DNA of 64,000 nt from Sphingomonas zeae (GTDB lineage: Bacteria > Pseudomonadota > Alphaproteobacteria > Sphingomonadales > Sphingomonadaceae), in contig NZ_JACIFA010000013.1 of the NCBI RefSeq assembly GCF_014197135.1, forward strand, positions 27,665 through 91,664, read 5' to 3'. This document shows, piece by piece, positions 1-7,934 of the stretch. Below the pieces are notes generated by a model. That model saw only the letters and a program-made list of their open reading frames with translations, ran no database searches and was not told where the DNA came from. Numbering within the stretch: position 1 is the stretch's first letter; every line of letters starts with the position of its first letter. Made by a program: the position numbers and the translations under genes.

Positions 1-18
1 TGCGCGTGTTCCCTTCGA

Positions 19-813
19 TCACCGACCAACATAGGCGGGTGCCTGCCGCACAAGAAACGCCGGGATGGCGGTACGCGCGTCCTCGGTGTCAGCCAGACGC
101 ACCATCGCGTCCTGCTCCTCGGCCAGATGCTCGGAATAGCCACGGCCAAGGCCGGTCAGCATCAGGCGGCGGATTTCGCCGAAAGCGCGGGTCGGGCCGC
201 GGGCGAGCTCAAGCGCGATCGCCTCCCCACGCGCCGACAAATCGTCCGCATCGACCACCTCGGACACGAGCCCGGCCGACAGAGCAGCCGCCGCATCCCA
301 GGATTGCCCGAGCAGCGAGAATGTCTGGAATGCCCGCACGCCGATCAGACGGGGGAGCAGCCACGTCAAGCCGCCGTCGGAGGAAAAGCCGACCTTTGGA
401 TAGGCATAGGCGAACGTCGCCCCGCGGCTGGCAATCGCGATATCGCTGAGCCCGACCAACGCCAGGCCAGCACCCGCGGCGGCCCCCTGCACCAAAGTCA
501 CCACCGGGATCGACAGGCGGGCCATCGCCGCGCACGCGCCATGGAAGTCGTCAACCAGCGCGTCGATTGCGGGCGCCAGCGGTGACAGTTGGGCAAATTC
601 GGCCAGGTCGCCCCCAACGCAGAACGCGCGCCCCTGGGACACCAGCAGCAGGCACCGCAGGCTATCGTTCTGCTCGACCGTTTCGAACGCCTCCCGCAAT
701 GCCTTGCCGGTCCGCGCGCCCAGCGCATTGCCTGCGGCGGGGCGCGCCAGCGTGAGACGCGCGATAGGCCCATCCATACTGAGATGAATAACGGGAGATT
801 CCGACTCGTTCAT
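19..813 (-). CDS. enoyl-CoA hydratase/isomerase family protein
   Basis: A 264-residue crotonase-fold protein expected to hydrate or isomerise an enoyl-CoA in the cytoplasm. The oxyanion-hole segments are visible as GRAFCVGGDLAEF (near residue 62) and QGAAAGAGLAL (near residue 108). The later active-site loop reads SSDGGLTWLLPRLIG, closer to PaaG-like isomerases (DGGGTWLLPR) than to classical hydratases with paired glutamates, so isomerase activity is at least as likely. Length is normal. It is transcribed leftward, divergently from the GFA-family gene at 906, and the space between them carries a perfect 38-bp palindrome that is the obvious candidate operator. The family call is secure; the substrate is unknown. 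Confidence 0.88.
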   Translation of the reverse strand: MNESESPVIHLSMDGPIARLTLARPAAGNALGARTGKALREAFETVEQNDSLRCLLLVSQGRAFCVGGDLAEFAQLSPLAPAIDALVDDFHGACAAMARLSIPVVTLVQGAAAGAGLALVGLSDIAIASRGATFAYAYPKVGFSSDGGLTWLLPRLIGVRAFQTFSLLGQSWDAAAALSAGLVSEVVDADDLSARGEAIALELARGPTRAFGEIRRLMLTGLGRGYSEHLAEEQDAMVRLADTEDARTAIPAFLVRQAPAYVGR

Positions 814-838
814 GATCCGCTCCTATCGTTATGCCGAC

Positions 839-876
839 ACAATCTCATTGACTGATCGATCAGTCAATGAGATTGT
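839..876. promoter_or_regulatory. perfect 38-bp palindrome, candidate TetR-type operator
   Basis: The left half is ACAATCTCATTGACTGATC and the right half is its exact reverse complement, with no spacer. It lies 25 bp from the start of the leftward enoyl-CoA hydratase gene and 29 bp from the rightward GFA gene, inside their divergent promoter. The core ACTGATCGATCAGT is of the kind bound by TetR/AcrR dimers, and TTGACT resembles a -35 hexamer on both strands. The regulator that binds is not evident nearby. Confidence 0.6.
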
Positions 877-905
877 ACCGGAGAATGTTGGTGGAGGAGA
901 ATTCG

Positions 906-1313
906 ATGTCGAGTGGTGGATGCCTTTGCGGGAGCGTTCGCTACGCGTTCGAAGGCCGGCCGAAGTTCACCGGCGTGTGTCATTGTGCGCATTGCCAGAA
1001 ACAGTCGGGCAGCGCGTTTTCGGTCAACTTGGGCGTGAGCGAGGCCAAGCTGACCGTCATGGGCGAGGTCGCCGAATATCAGGACACGGCGGAGAGTGGC
1101 GCGACATTGTTCCGCCGCTTTTGCGCGCGATGTGGATCGCCCCTGTTCTCGGTCAGTTCGTCGGCACCCGGCCTCGTGTACATCAAGGCGGGCACACTGG
1201 ACGACACGTCGACGGTTCAGCCCGGCATGCATGTGTGGACGGCATCGAAGCAGGCGTGGGTCGGCATCGAGGCGGACGCCCTGCAATTCCAGCAGCAGCC
1301 GAGCGCAGGATGA
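906..1313 (+). CDS. GFA family (CENP-V/GFA domain) zinc protein
   Basis: About 135 residues. The cysteine pattern is that of the Gfa/CENP-V fold: GGCLCGSVRY near the N-terminus, CHCAHCQ in the middle and CARCGSP further on, which bind structural and catalytic zinc. Family members were first described as activating formaldehyde-glutathione adducts, but most have no proven reaction. The start at 906 is preferred over an in-frame ATG 39 nt upstream because GGAGGAG precedes it at correct spacing and the CxC motif then falls close to the N-terminus. The stop overlaps the start of the thioesterase-like gene, so the two are probably co-transcribed. Confidence 0.82.
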   Translation: MSSGGCLCGSVRYAFEGRPKFTGVCHCAHCQKQSGSAFSVNLGVSEAKLTVMGEVAEYQDTAESGATLFRRFCARCGSPLFSVSSSAPGLVYIKAGTLDDTSTVQPGMHVWTASKQAWVGIEADALQFQQQPSAG

Positions 1314-2233
1314 CGATGCAGAACCCGGCAGTGGCCATGCCGGTCCCGCCCCCGCTTGACCCGCCCCCGCTGGACCCGCCCCCGCCAGGTCCGGCGTCCG
1401 ACTGCCCTGTGACGCGGTATCTCGGCCGGTCGCCGGTCGAGGCGGCAATGGGCTTCAGCGTCACGCATTGCGACCATATCACGCGTCTGGAGCAGCCTTG
1501 GCGACCGCACCTGTGCGAACCCGGATCGCGACGGCTGGATTGTGGCGCGCTGATCATCGCGGCCGACCACGCGATGGGGCATCATATTAGCCGCAGCACG
1601 CCCACGCCCGGAGCCGCGACGACGCTCAACCTGCGCCTCGACTGGCATGCCGATCTTTCACCATACGCTGGATTGAGCGTGGTGCCGCGGGTCGTCCTGC
1701 TGCACGCCGGTGTCGCGACCGCCACCGCCGACATTCGCGCGCTGGATGACGGCGGACTGGTGGCGACCGCCACCGGCGCGTTTCTGGTCGGGCGGTTTCC
1801 GGGCAACCGCACCAGCGCGGATGTCGGTGCGCCGCTGGACCTTCCACCGGTGCGATCCACTGCAGACCTGCCCGATTTCGCCGCCTTTCTGGGCTGCGTC
1901 ACCGAAGAGGAGCGCCTGCATCTGCCGCCCTCGCCCGATTTCGTCGGCATGCGCCACGTCGGTGCGTTTCATGGCGGGATCAGCGGCGCGCTGGCCGAAT
2001 ATGCCACCCGGCCGCTGATCGACGCCTGGCGGGGCGATAGCCCGCTGCGTCGGGTCAGCTTCGAGATACGCTATCTCAAACCGTGCTTCGTCTCCGATGC
2101 CCTGACCTGCCGCGCCGCCATCCTGCGCCAAGGCCGAACGATGTGCGTGGCGGCGACCGATCTGTGGCAGAGGGGCGCGCCCGACGCGCCGAACGTCACT
2201 GCGGTCAGCACATGCGTCCGGGCGGATACATAA
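1310..2233 (+). CDS. hotdog-fold thioesterase-like protein, two domains
   Basis: About 307 residues. The start overlaps the stop of the GFA gene (ATGA); a second ATG two codons on is equally possible. The N-terminus is a proline-rich linker made by a 15-bp tandem repeat. The rest looks like two hotdog domains: the first ends around VATATGAFLVGRF, and the second contains MRHVGAFHGGISGALAEYA and VSFEIRYLKPCFVSDALTC, which matches the PaaI-like thioesterase helix and beta-sheet pattern. Expected to hydrolyse an acyl-CoA or bind acyl-CoA in the surrounding pathway. The exact family and substrate are not determinable by eye. Confidence 0.65.
   Translation: MTMQNPAVAMPVPPPLDPPPLDPPPPGPASDCPVTRYLGRSPVEAAMGFSVTHCDHITRLEQPWRPHLCEPGSRRLDCGALIIAADHAMGHHISRSTPTPGAATTLNLRLDWHADLSPYAGLSVVPRVVLLHAGVATATADIRALDDGGLVATATGAFLVGRFPGNRTSADVGAPLDLPPVRSTADLPDFAAFLGCVTEEERLHLPPSPDFVGMRHVGAFHGGISGALAEYATRPLIDAWRGDSPLRRVSFEIRYLKPCFVSDALTCRAAILRQGRTMCVAATDLWQRGAPDAPNVTAVSTCVRADT
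1345..1386 (+). repeat. 15-bp in-frame tandem repeat coding Pro-rich linker
   Basis: Unit CCCGCCCCCGCTTGA is followed by CCCGCCCCCGCTGGA and a partial third copy. It encodes P-P-P-L-D repeats at the N-terminus of the thioesterase-like protein. Being a multiple of three it can change copy number without breaking the frame. Confidence 0.8.
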
Positions 2234-2400
2234 CGGCCCCGCCCAGATGTCCCGCCTGACGATCGCGCCCGGCATGTCACGGCGCCGCGCCAGCCCGGAC
2301 GCGGCATAGAGCGATGCGGCCCCTGCCCCCCTTCTCCAACGGCCGAACAGGAGCCCCGATAACGGCCCCAAACATCGAACCTGGCCGCCCAAACGGTGCG

Positions 2401-3315
2401 ATGCGAACGGCAAGGATGATGGCGATCGCAGCGTCGATGCTGCTGGCGGTGTCGCCTGGCGTGGCGCTGGCGCAGGACGCCACCAGTATCGTCGCGTTCG
2501 ATCCCGTGTCTGGCCTGCCGGTATTGCCTGACCTGGCCTATCGCGCCGACACGGCGTCTATCGCGCTGATCGTCCTGCTGGCCGGGGGCCTCGGCCTCCT
2601 CGGCTTCGCGGTTCGCGAGGCGATCCGCTACAAACACATCCTCCCGGTCACGATCGTACTCGGCAGCGTGATGCTGGTCGTGCCGGAAGTCTATGTCGAC
2701 GTGCTCGGCGGCATTTACTGGCCTTGGGCGCCTGGTCACGTCGCCTTCACCATCATGGGGCGACCGATGACGTGGTTCACCGTCACCGTATGGTTCTCGG
2801 CCGGGTCGATCGGCTGCCTTGGCAGCTATGCCCTGTTCCTGCGCAACGTCAGCACGAAGGTTTTGTGGATCGCGCTCGGGGTGAACGCGCTGCTCAATGT
2901 GGCGATGGAGGAAGTGCTGCTGAACATCCCCGGCCTGTACATGTACTACGGCCGCCAGCCGCTGGTCCTGCTCACCAAGCTGCCCTTCTGGTGGGTGGGG
3001 GTGAATGGTGGCGGCATGTTCGCGGCGTCCGCGCTGCTGTATCGCTATCGCGCGCACCTGCGCGGCGTACGCGCGCTGGCACCGTTCGCGGTCATCCCGA
3101 CCGTCTACCTTGCCATGTTCGGCTTCGTCGCGATGCCGGCGACGATCGTCGTCAACGGCCGCTTTTCCTGGGCGGTCACCCAGACCGGCGGCCTCGTGAC
3201 GCTGGTGCTATGCACGGTGGGCGCGATGTTGGTGATGCACCTCGTTCTGCAACGCAATCCTTTCGACCCGAGCGGGCACAGCCCCGCGCCGACCGGAACA
3301 ACGTCGCGACCGTAA
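2401..3315 (+). CDS. multi-pass inner-membrane protein, unknown function
   Basis: About 304 residues from the ATG at 2401; an upstream in-frame start at 2314 would add a low-complexity leader with no membrane character, so I prefer 2401. The N-terminus (MRTARMMAIAASMLLAVSPG..ALAQ) reads as a signal peptide or signal anchor, followed by about seven hydrophobic segments, including WFTVTVWFSAGSIGCLGSYA and a final stretch ending LVMHLVL. Tryptophan- and tyrosine-rich loops (GGIYWPWAPGHV, YMYYGRQP) lie between helices. I do not recognise the family. Its place between the thioesterase-like gene and the phosphatase suggests a role tied to the catabolic locus. Confidence 0.6.
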   Translation: MRTARMMAIAASMLLAVSPGVALAQDATSIVAFDPVSGLPVLPDLAYRADTASIALIVLLAGGLGLLGFAVREAIRYKHILPVTIVLGSVMLVVPEVYVDVLGGIYWPWAPGHVAFTIMGRPMTWFTVTVWFSAGSIGCLGSYALFLRNVSTKVLWIALGVNALLNVAMEEVLLNIPGLYMYYGRQPLVLLTKLPFWWVGVNGGGMFAASALLYRYRAHLRGVRALAPFAVIPTVYLAMFGFVAMPATIVVNGRFSWAVTQTGGLVTLVLCTVGAMLVMHLVLQRNPFDPSGHSPAPTGTTSRP

Positions 3316-3333
3316 CGGTCAAAGAATAGCCTG

Positions 3334-4104
3334 CTATTTGGGGTCCGGCTTGGCAATCAGCCAAGCCCGCAGCGCGGCGATATGGTCGGCGTTGATACCG
3401 GACTGCGCGAAATAGGGTTCGACCCCACCACAGCGCGCCGCGATCGCACCGAACGTGGCCTGCAGATACGCACGCTCGACTCCCAGCAGCGCGTCGAGCG
3501 CATCGTCCGCCACGGCATAGCCGTATCGCGCTTCGACCCGCGCGGCGATTGCCCGCTTCATCTCCGCAAAGCCGGAGGCATGGCGCGACGCGAGATAATC
3601 CGCCTCGATGTCCGCCATGTCCGCCCCGACCATGCGCAGGATCAGCGCACACAGGATACCCGTCCTGTCCTTTCCCGCGCTGCAGTGGATCAGCGTGACG
3701 CCGGGCGTCGCGGCAATGCGCTCCACTGCCGCAGCGAACAGCGACCGGTACAGTGGATCGAACGGCAATTCGGCATACAGGGTGTGGTAGAAGTCGTCGA
3801 CGCTGTCCACGGTCAGCGATCCCGCGCGCAGCAGTTCGAGATGCGGCGATTCGCGCGTGCGGTCGCCGTCATGCGACAGGATGCGATCCGCCATTTCCGC
3901 TGGCCAGTCGGACAGGTCGGTCGCGCGTTCGCCAGCGTAGCGCAGATCGACGACCGTCGCGAACGCCTTTCCCAGAACCAGCGAGCGCGCGGCCGGCGTG
4001 AGGCCACCGAAATGGCCCGACCGGTATAACCGGTCGCCGCGCATCCGGCCGCCGTCGACCGCCATGTCGCCGACGGACCGGAAATTGATCAGACCATCCG
4101 TCAT
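3334..4104 (-). CDS. tyrosine-protein phosphatase family (Y_phosphatase3-like)
   Basis: About 256 residues from MTDGLINFRS, chosen because a GGAG lies upstream and family members begin close to the FRSVGD motif. The catalytic P-loop HCSAGKDRTG fits CX5R with the cysteine nucleophile and arginine. The N-terminal NFRSVGDMAV and LYRSGHFGGLT segments are typical of bacterial atypical dual-specificity or lipid phosphatases. It is leftward and converges on the membrane-protein gene. The substrate could be phosphotyrosine, a phosphoinositide or a phosphorylated metabolite; the two APH-type kinases in the locus make the last worth noting. Confidence 0.85.
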   Translation of the reverse strand: MTDGLINFRSVGDMAVDGGRMRGDRLYRSGHFGGLTPAARSLVLGKAFATVVDLRYAGERATDLSDWPAEMADRILSHDGDRTRESPHLELLRAGSLTVDSVDDFYHTLYAELPFDPLYRSLFAAAVERIAATPGVTLIHCSAGKDRTGILCALILRMVGADMADIEADYLASRHASGFAEMKRAIAARVEARYGYAVADDALDALLGVERAYLQATFGAIAARCGGVEPYFAQSGINADHIAALRAWLIAKPDPK

Positions 4105-4185
4105 CGTCGCACCATGCTCCGGGTAGGTTGAGTTCCCTGGCCGGGTTGAGCTCATAACCCGGCTGGACTCAGCGCCGGACCGCGC

Positions 4186-5619
4186 TCAGGCGGCCGCGGC
4201 GGGCTGCGGCTTGCGGCGGACCAGCGTCTGCGGATAGGTGTATTCGAGCACGCCGGCGACGCCCCCCTCCACGCCGATCCCCGAACTCTTCTGACCACCA
4301 AAGGGCGCGAAGGGCGACAGATACTGATCGTGGTTGATGAACACCGTGCCTGTGTTCAGCCGACGCGCGACCGCAATCGCGGCGTCCTCGTCGGACGACC
4401 AGACCGATCCCGCCAGCCCATATTCGCAGTCGTTGGCGCGCGCGATCACCTCGTCGACCGAGTCGTAGCGCAGCAGCGGCAAAACCGGCCCGAACTGCTC
4501 CTCCGCCACGACGCGCGCATTCTCGGGCGGGTTGTCGATCAACGTGATCGGCACGAAATAGCCCGGACCCTCGATATCCTCGCCACCGACGATGAACGTC
4601 AGGCCTCGCTCGCGCGCATCGGCGATGATGCTCTTGACGCGTTCGTACTGCGGCCTGTTGTTGATCGGGCCGAGCCGCGTGCCCTTCACCGCACCGTTCC
4701 CGACCGTCATCCGGCGGGCGTAGTCGGCCATCGCGTCACGGATCGGTTCGTAAACGTCGGTGTGGATATACAGGCGCTTGGTCGCGATACAAATCTGGCC
4801 GTTGTTGCCGAATGCCGACCAGAACAGCTTTTCGGCGACGGTATCGACATCGACATCCGGCAGAACGATCGCGGCGTCGTTGCCGCCCAGCTCCAGCGTC
4901 AGCCGCTTCAGCGAGGACGCGGCATTTTCCATTAGCTTCTTGCCGATCGCGGTTGAGCCGGTGAAGCTGATCTTGTCGACGCCGGGATGCGCGGTCAGCC
5001 ACGGACCGACCTCGTCTGCGCCCGATACGACGTTCAGCACGCCTGGCGGCAGCAGGTCGCGAGTCAACTCGCCCAGCTTCAGCGCGGTCAGCGGCGTGAA
5101 CGGCGAGGGTTTCAGCACCATCGTATTGCCCGCAAGCAAGGCGGGTCCGATCTTGAAGCCCGACAACAGCATCGGAAAATTCCATGGCACGATCGCCGCA
5201 ACGACGCCGATCGGCACGTAATGCGTCTCGACGATCCGTTCCGGACCGTCCTCGGCGACCTCCACGGGGATATCGATCGTGCTCTGCGCCTTGAGCAGCT
5301 GGCCCAGGCTGCCCACCTCGATCCGCGCTTCGAACAGCGGCTTGCCCTGCTCGCTGGTCAGCAACTGCGCGAGCGGTTCCAGATTGTCGAGCACGGTCTG
5401 GCCCAGCTCACGGACCAGTCGGCGGCGCGTCTCGATCGGCGTTGCCGCCCACGAGCCGAACGCCGCCCGCGCGCTCTGGACGGCCTGGTCCACCTCGTCA
5501 CGGCTGCATGCCGGCGCCTGTGCGATCAGTTCCTCGGTGGCCGGGTTCAGCACGTCAATCGTGGCGCCGCCCGCGACGGCGCGGCCGTCGATGGTCATGG
5601 TATAGGTGGTATTCGTCAT
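4186..5619 (-). CDS. NAD(P)-dependent aldehyde dehydrogenase
   Basis: About 477 residues, normal for the superfamily. It oxidises an aldehyde to the acid with NAD(P)+. Visible motifs are the cofactor loop FTGSTAIGKKLME, the general-base motif LELGGNDAAIVLPD and the catalytic cysteine in NNGQICIATKRLY, followed by EEQFGPVLPLLRYD. The start at 5619 (MTNTTYT) is favoured over 5634 because GGAG sits at the right distance. It is probably co-transcribed with the enoyl-CoA hydratase and thiolase-like genes immediately upstream, suggesting conversion of an aldehyde intermediate into an acid that is then activated to its CoA ester. Confidence 0.92.
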   Translation of the reverse strand: MTNTTYTMTIDGRAVAGGATIDVLNPATEELIAQAPACSRDEVDQAVQSARAAFGSWAATPIETRRRLVRELGQTVLDNLEPLAQLLTSEQGKPLFEARIEVGSLGQLLKAQSTIDIPVEVAEDGPERIVETHYVPIGVVAAIVPWNFPMLLSGFKIGPALLAGNTMVLKPSPFTPLTALKLGELTRDLLPPGVLNVVSGADEVGPWLTAHPGVDKISFTGSTAIGKKLMENAASSLKRLTLELGGNDAAIVLPDVDVDTVAEKLFWSAFGNNGQICIATKRLYIHTDVYEPIRDAMADYARRMTVGNGAVKGTRLGPINNRPQYERVKSIIADARERGLTFIVGGEDIEGPGYFVPITLIDNPPENARVVAEEQFGPVLPLLRYDSVDEVIARANDCEYGLAGSVWSSDEDAAIAVARRLNTGTVFINHDQYLSPFAPFGGQKSSGIGVEGGVAGVLEYTYPQTLVRRKPQPAAAA

Positions 5620-5652
5620 GTCGTGCTCCTGCATGTCGCAACGTCGAAGGCT

Positions 5653-6462
5653 TCAGGCACCGACCCAGATCGGTGCTCGTTTCTCGATGAAGGCGCGCGG
5701 TCCTTCGGCGAAATCCTGGGTGCGATAATTGCGGTCGGCGGCCGCGCGGCTGAGCGCGAACAGCTCCGCCTCGGTCAGATCGTCTGCGCGCCGAGCGACG
5801 GCCAAGCTTTCCGCCACCGCCAGCGGCGCATTGGCCGCGACACGCTCTGCAACCGCAACCGCTTTGTAAAAGGCTTCGCCGGATGGAGTCAGGTGGTTGA
5901 CCAACCCCGCGGCATGCGCGCGCGTTGCCGTCACCGCCTCGCCCGTCGCGATCATCTCCAGCGCCAACCCGCGTGGCACGCGCCGTGGCAGCCGGGCCAG
6001 CCCGCCCGCCGCAGCAATCAGCGCCCGCTGCACCTCGGGCAGACCAAAGGTCGCGTTGGTGGAGGCCACGATCATGTCGCACGCCAGTGCGATTTCCAGA
6101 CCGCCCGCCAGCGCCGGCGCCTCGACGCAGGCGATCCAGAACTTGGTGCGCGGCGCCTGCACGAAGCCGGCGAAGCCACCGCGTTCGGTATAGAGCTGAT
6201 CGCGCTGGCCCGCAGCGATGGCCTTGAGGTCGGCGCCCGCGCAAAAGGCGCGCGTTCCCGCCGCACTCAAAACAACCGCGACGACGCTATCATCCGCCTC
6301 CAGCGCCGCGACCGCCGCTTCCAGTTCGATCGCGAGGCGCGGCGATACGGCATTCGCCTGCGCCGGCCGGTTGAGTGTGACGCGTGCGACATGCGCGCCT
6401 TCGCGCGACACGAGGATTTCCCCGTCCGGTCCTGTCGCCCGATCCGTCATGCGAACCGCCAT
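5653..6462 (-). CDS. enoyl-CoA hydratase
   Basis: A 269-residue crotonase-superfamily enzyme. Oxyanion-hole segments AGTRAFCAGADLKAI and EAPALAGGLEIALACDMIVAS are clear, and GLPEVQRALIAAAGGLARLPR is the second catalytic loop, with a glutamate in the expected place. It should hydrate a 2-enoyl-CoA in a beta-oxidation-like sequence. The start overlaps the end of the thiolase-superfamily gene by 16 bp, so the two are translationally coupled. The aldehyde dehydrogenase lies 33 bp downstream. Confidence 0.9.
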   Translation of the reverse strand: MAVRMTDRATGPDGEILVSREGAHVARVTLNRPAQANAVSPRLAIELEAAVAALEADDSVVAVVLSAAGTRAFCAGADLKAIAAGQRDQLYTERGGFAGFVQAPRTKFWIACVEAPALAGGLEIALACDMIVASTNATFGLPEVQRALIAAAGGLARLPRRVPRGLALEMIATGEAVTATRAHAAGLVNHLTPSGEAFYKAVAVAERVAANAPLAVAESLAVARRADDLTEAELFALSRAAADRNYRTQDFAEGPRAFIEKRAPIWVGA

Positions 6463-7934
6463 GTCGGGATGCCGTCGCCCCCGGTCGACACGCGGCCGGG
6501 TCGGCCGATCGGGTAATCTGCGTCATCCTCCAGCATGGCGATCTCCTGCTCGTCCACCCGCGCGAGCGTGCGGGCCTTGCCCTGATCCGTCCGCGCGACG
6601 ACCACGCCGCGCCGTGCGCCTTTACGGTCGTGCACTACGGTGAACGTTTCCAGCGTGGCGGCTCCGTCGGGACGATCGTCGAACCGCGGCACCGCGCCAT
6701 AGCGTGTGGCGACATCGGCCATCACCGATCCCTCGTCCCCGACCCACGGCACCTCCGCAGGCCGGCTCGACAGCACCAGCGTCGCATGCTTGGTCATGAA
6801 CCCGCCCTGCCCATAGAGCAGCCCGATGCCCGGCATATCCTGTAGCGCGCGCACCATCGCCGCTGCGGCATGGGTCATGTAATTGTTGAGCGGCGCGCCG
6901 AAGAAAGTGAGCCCGCCGGTCACCGTGCACGGATACAGGTCGTCCAGCGCGAGGCGCCGACGCGACGCCTTGGGCACGACCGGGAAGCAGGAATACAGCT
7001 CGACGTGATCGAACCCGTGCGGCGCGATTGTGAGCGCGGCGTCGAGCACCGCATCGCGGGCGACACATCCGGCATAACTGTCACGCAACAGATAATCGTC
7101 GGGCTCCTTGGCGTGATGCCCACCTTGGACGAAGGCGAGCCGACCATCGTCCAGGCCGAGTTCGCGCGCGGTCGCCAGCGACATCACGACCAGCGCGCCG
7201 CCCATATTCACGCCGATATTGGCGACCATCCGTTTGCGATAGGGCCAGGCGATGATCCGGTTATCGGGTCCCGCCGTCGCGATCTCATCCGCCGAATACG
7301 ACCGGCCGTCCCACGAATGAGGATTGCGCGCCGCGACCGTAGACATGCGCGCCCACAATGCCGCACTCTCACGCAGTGCCGTATCGGGTCGCTGACACCA
7401 TCCGTGTGCGGTCGCGTTGTCGTACAGGGGGTAGACGGTTACGGGGAGATGCGCGCCGATCGCCTTGGCCAGCGGGTGGGCGGTGTCCTGCCCGCGTATT
7501 GACGGCGCCGCGATCGCGGGCGGCGGGGTCCAGTCCAGCGCGACATCGCGGGCCGCCGCCCGCCCCGCCGAAAGGTGCGCCTCGCCCCCGCAGATGACGG
7601 CGATGTCGGATTCGCCACGCGCGATCCGCGCTGCGGCCGCGTGTACGAAGCGGACCGGCGTCTCGCCGCCCACTGCGCCATAATGGCGACGCGCCGGCCA
7701 TATCCCCAACCGGATGCACAATTGGTCCGCCGGCGCGGCATAGGGCCAGCTGATCAGGTTGACGACGTCGATCGAATCGACACGCCCCAGCACCTCGCCA
7801 TGCAACCCGTTCACCGCGCGGCGCAGCGCGGCCTCCATCAGGGCCAGCGGCTCCAACGCGTCCGTCAAATCGGTCGGTCGGTCGACCGCCTCGCCGATCG
7901 CGGCGATCACCGGCGTGCGGGCGGGATCGATCAT
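6447..7934 (-). CDS. thiolase-superfamily acetyl-CoA acetyltransferase-like protein
   Basis: 495 residues, longer than a classical thiolase. The C-terminal part carries GGLTFFGAPLNNYMTHAAAAM, a signature of the SCP-x-like thiolase group, and ends in a domain with EGSVMADVATRYG that resembles an added OB-fold. The usual N-terminal nucleophile region reads GGETPVRFVHAAAARIARGE, with no cysteine where degradative thiolases have one. It may therefore be a divergent thiolase, act with another residue or be a retro-aldol-type partner. It overlaps the CoA-transferase gene by 4 bp upstream and the enoyl-CoA hydratase by 16 bp downstream: one operon. Confidence 0.75.
   Translation of the reverse strand: MIDPARTPVIAAIGEAVDRPTDLTDALEPLALMEAALRRAVNGLHGEVLGRVDSIDVVNLISWPYAAPADQLCIRLGIWPARRHYGAVGGETPVRFVHAAAARIARGESDIAVICGGEAHLSAGRAAARDVALDWTPPPAIAAPSIRGQDTAHPLAKAIGAHLPVTVYPLYDNATAHGWCQRPDTALRESAALWARMSTVAARNPHSWDGRSYSADEIATAGPDNRIIAWPYRKRMVANIGVNMGGALVVMSLATARELGLDDGRLAFVQGGHHAKEPDDYLLRDSYAGCVARDAVLDAALTIAPHGFDHVELYSCFPVVPKASRRRLALDDLYPCTVTGGLTFFGAPLNNYMTHAAAAMVRALQDMPGIGLLYGQGGFMTKHATLVLSSRPAEVPWVGDEGSVMADVATRYGAVPRFDDRPDGAATLETFTVVHDRKGARRGVVVARTDQGKARTLARVDEQEIAMLEDDADYPIGRPGRVSTGGDGIPTWRFA

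Noticed and set aside
812..1309. N-terminal extension of the thioesterase-like frame back to 812
   Set aside because: It would run through the palindrome and the GFA gene; the ATGA overlap at 1310 and hotdog homology support the shorter product.
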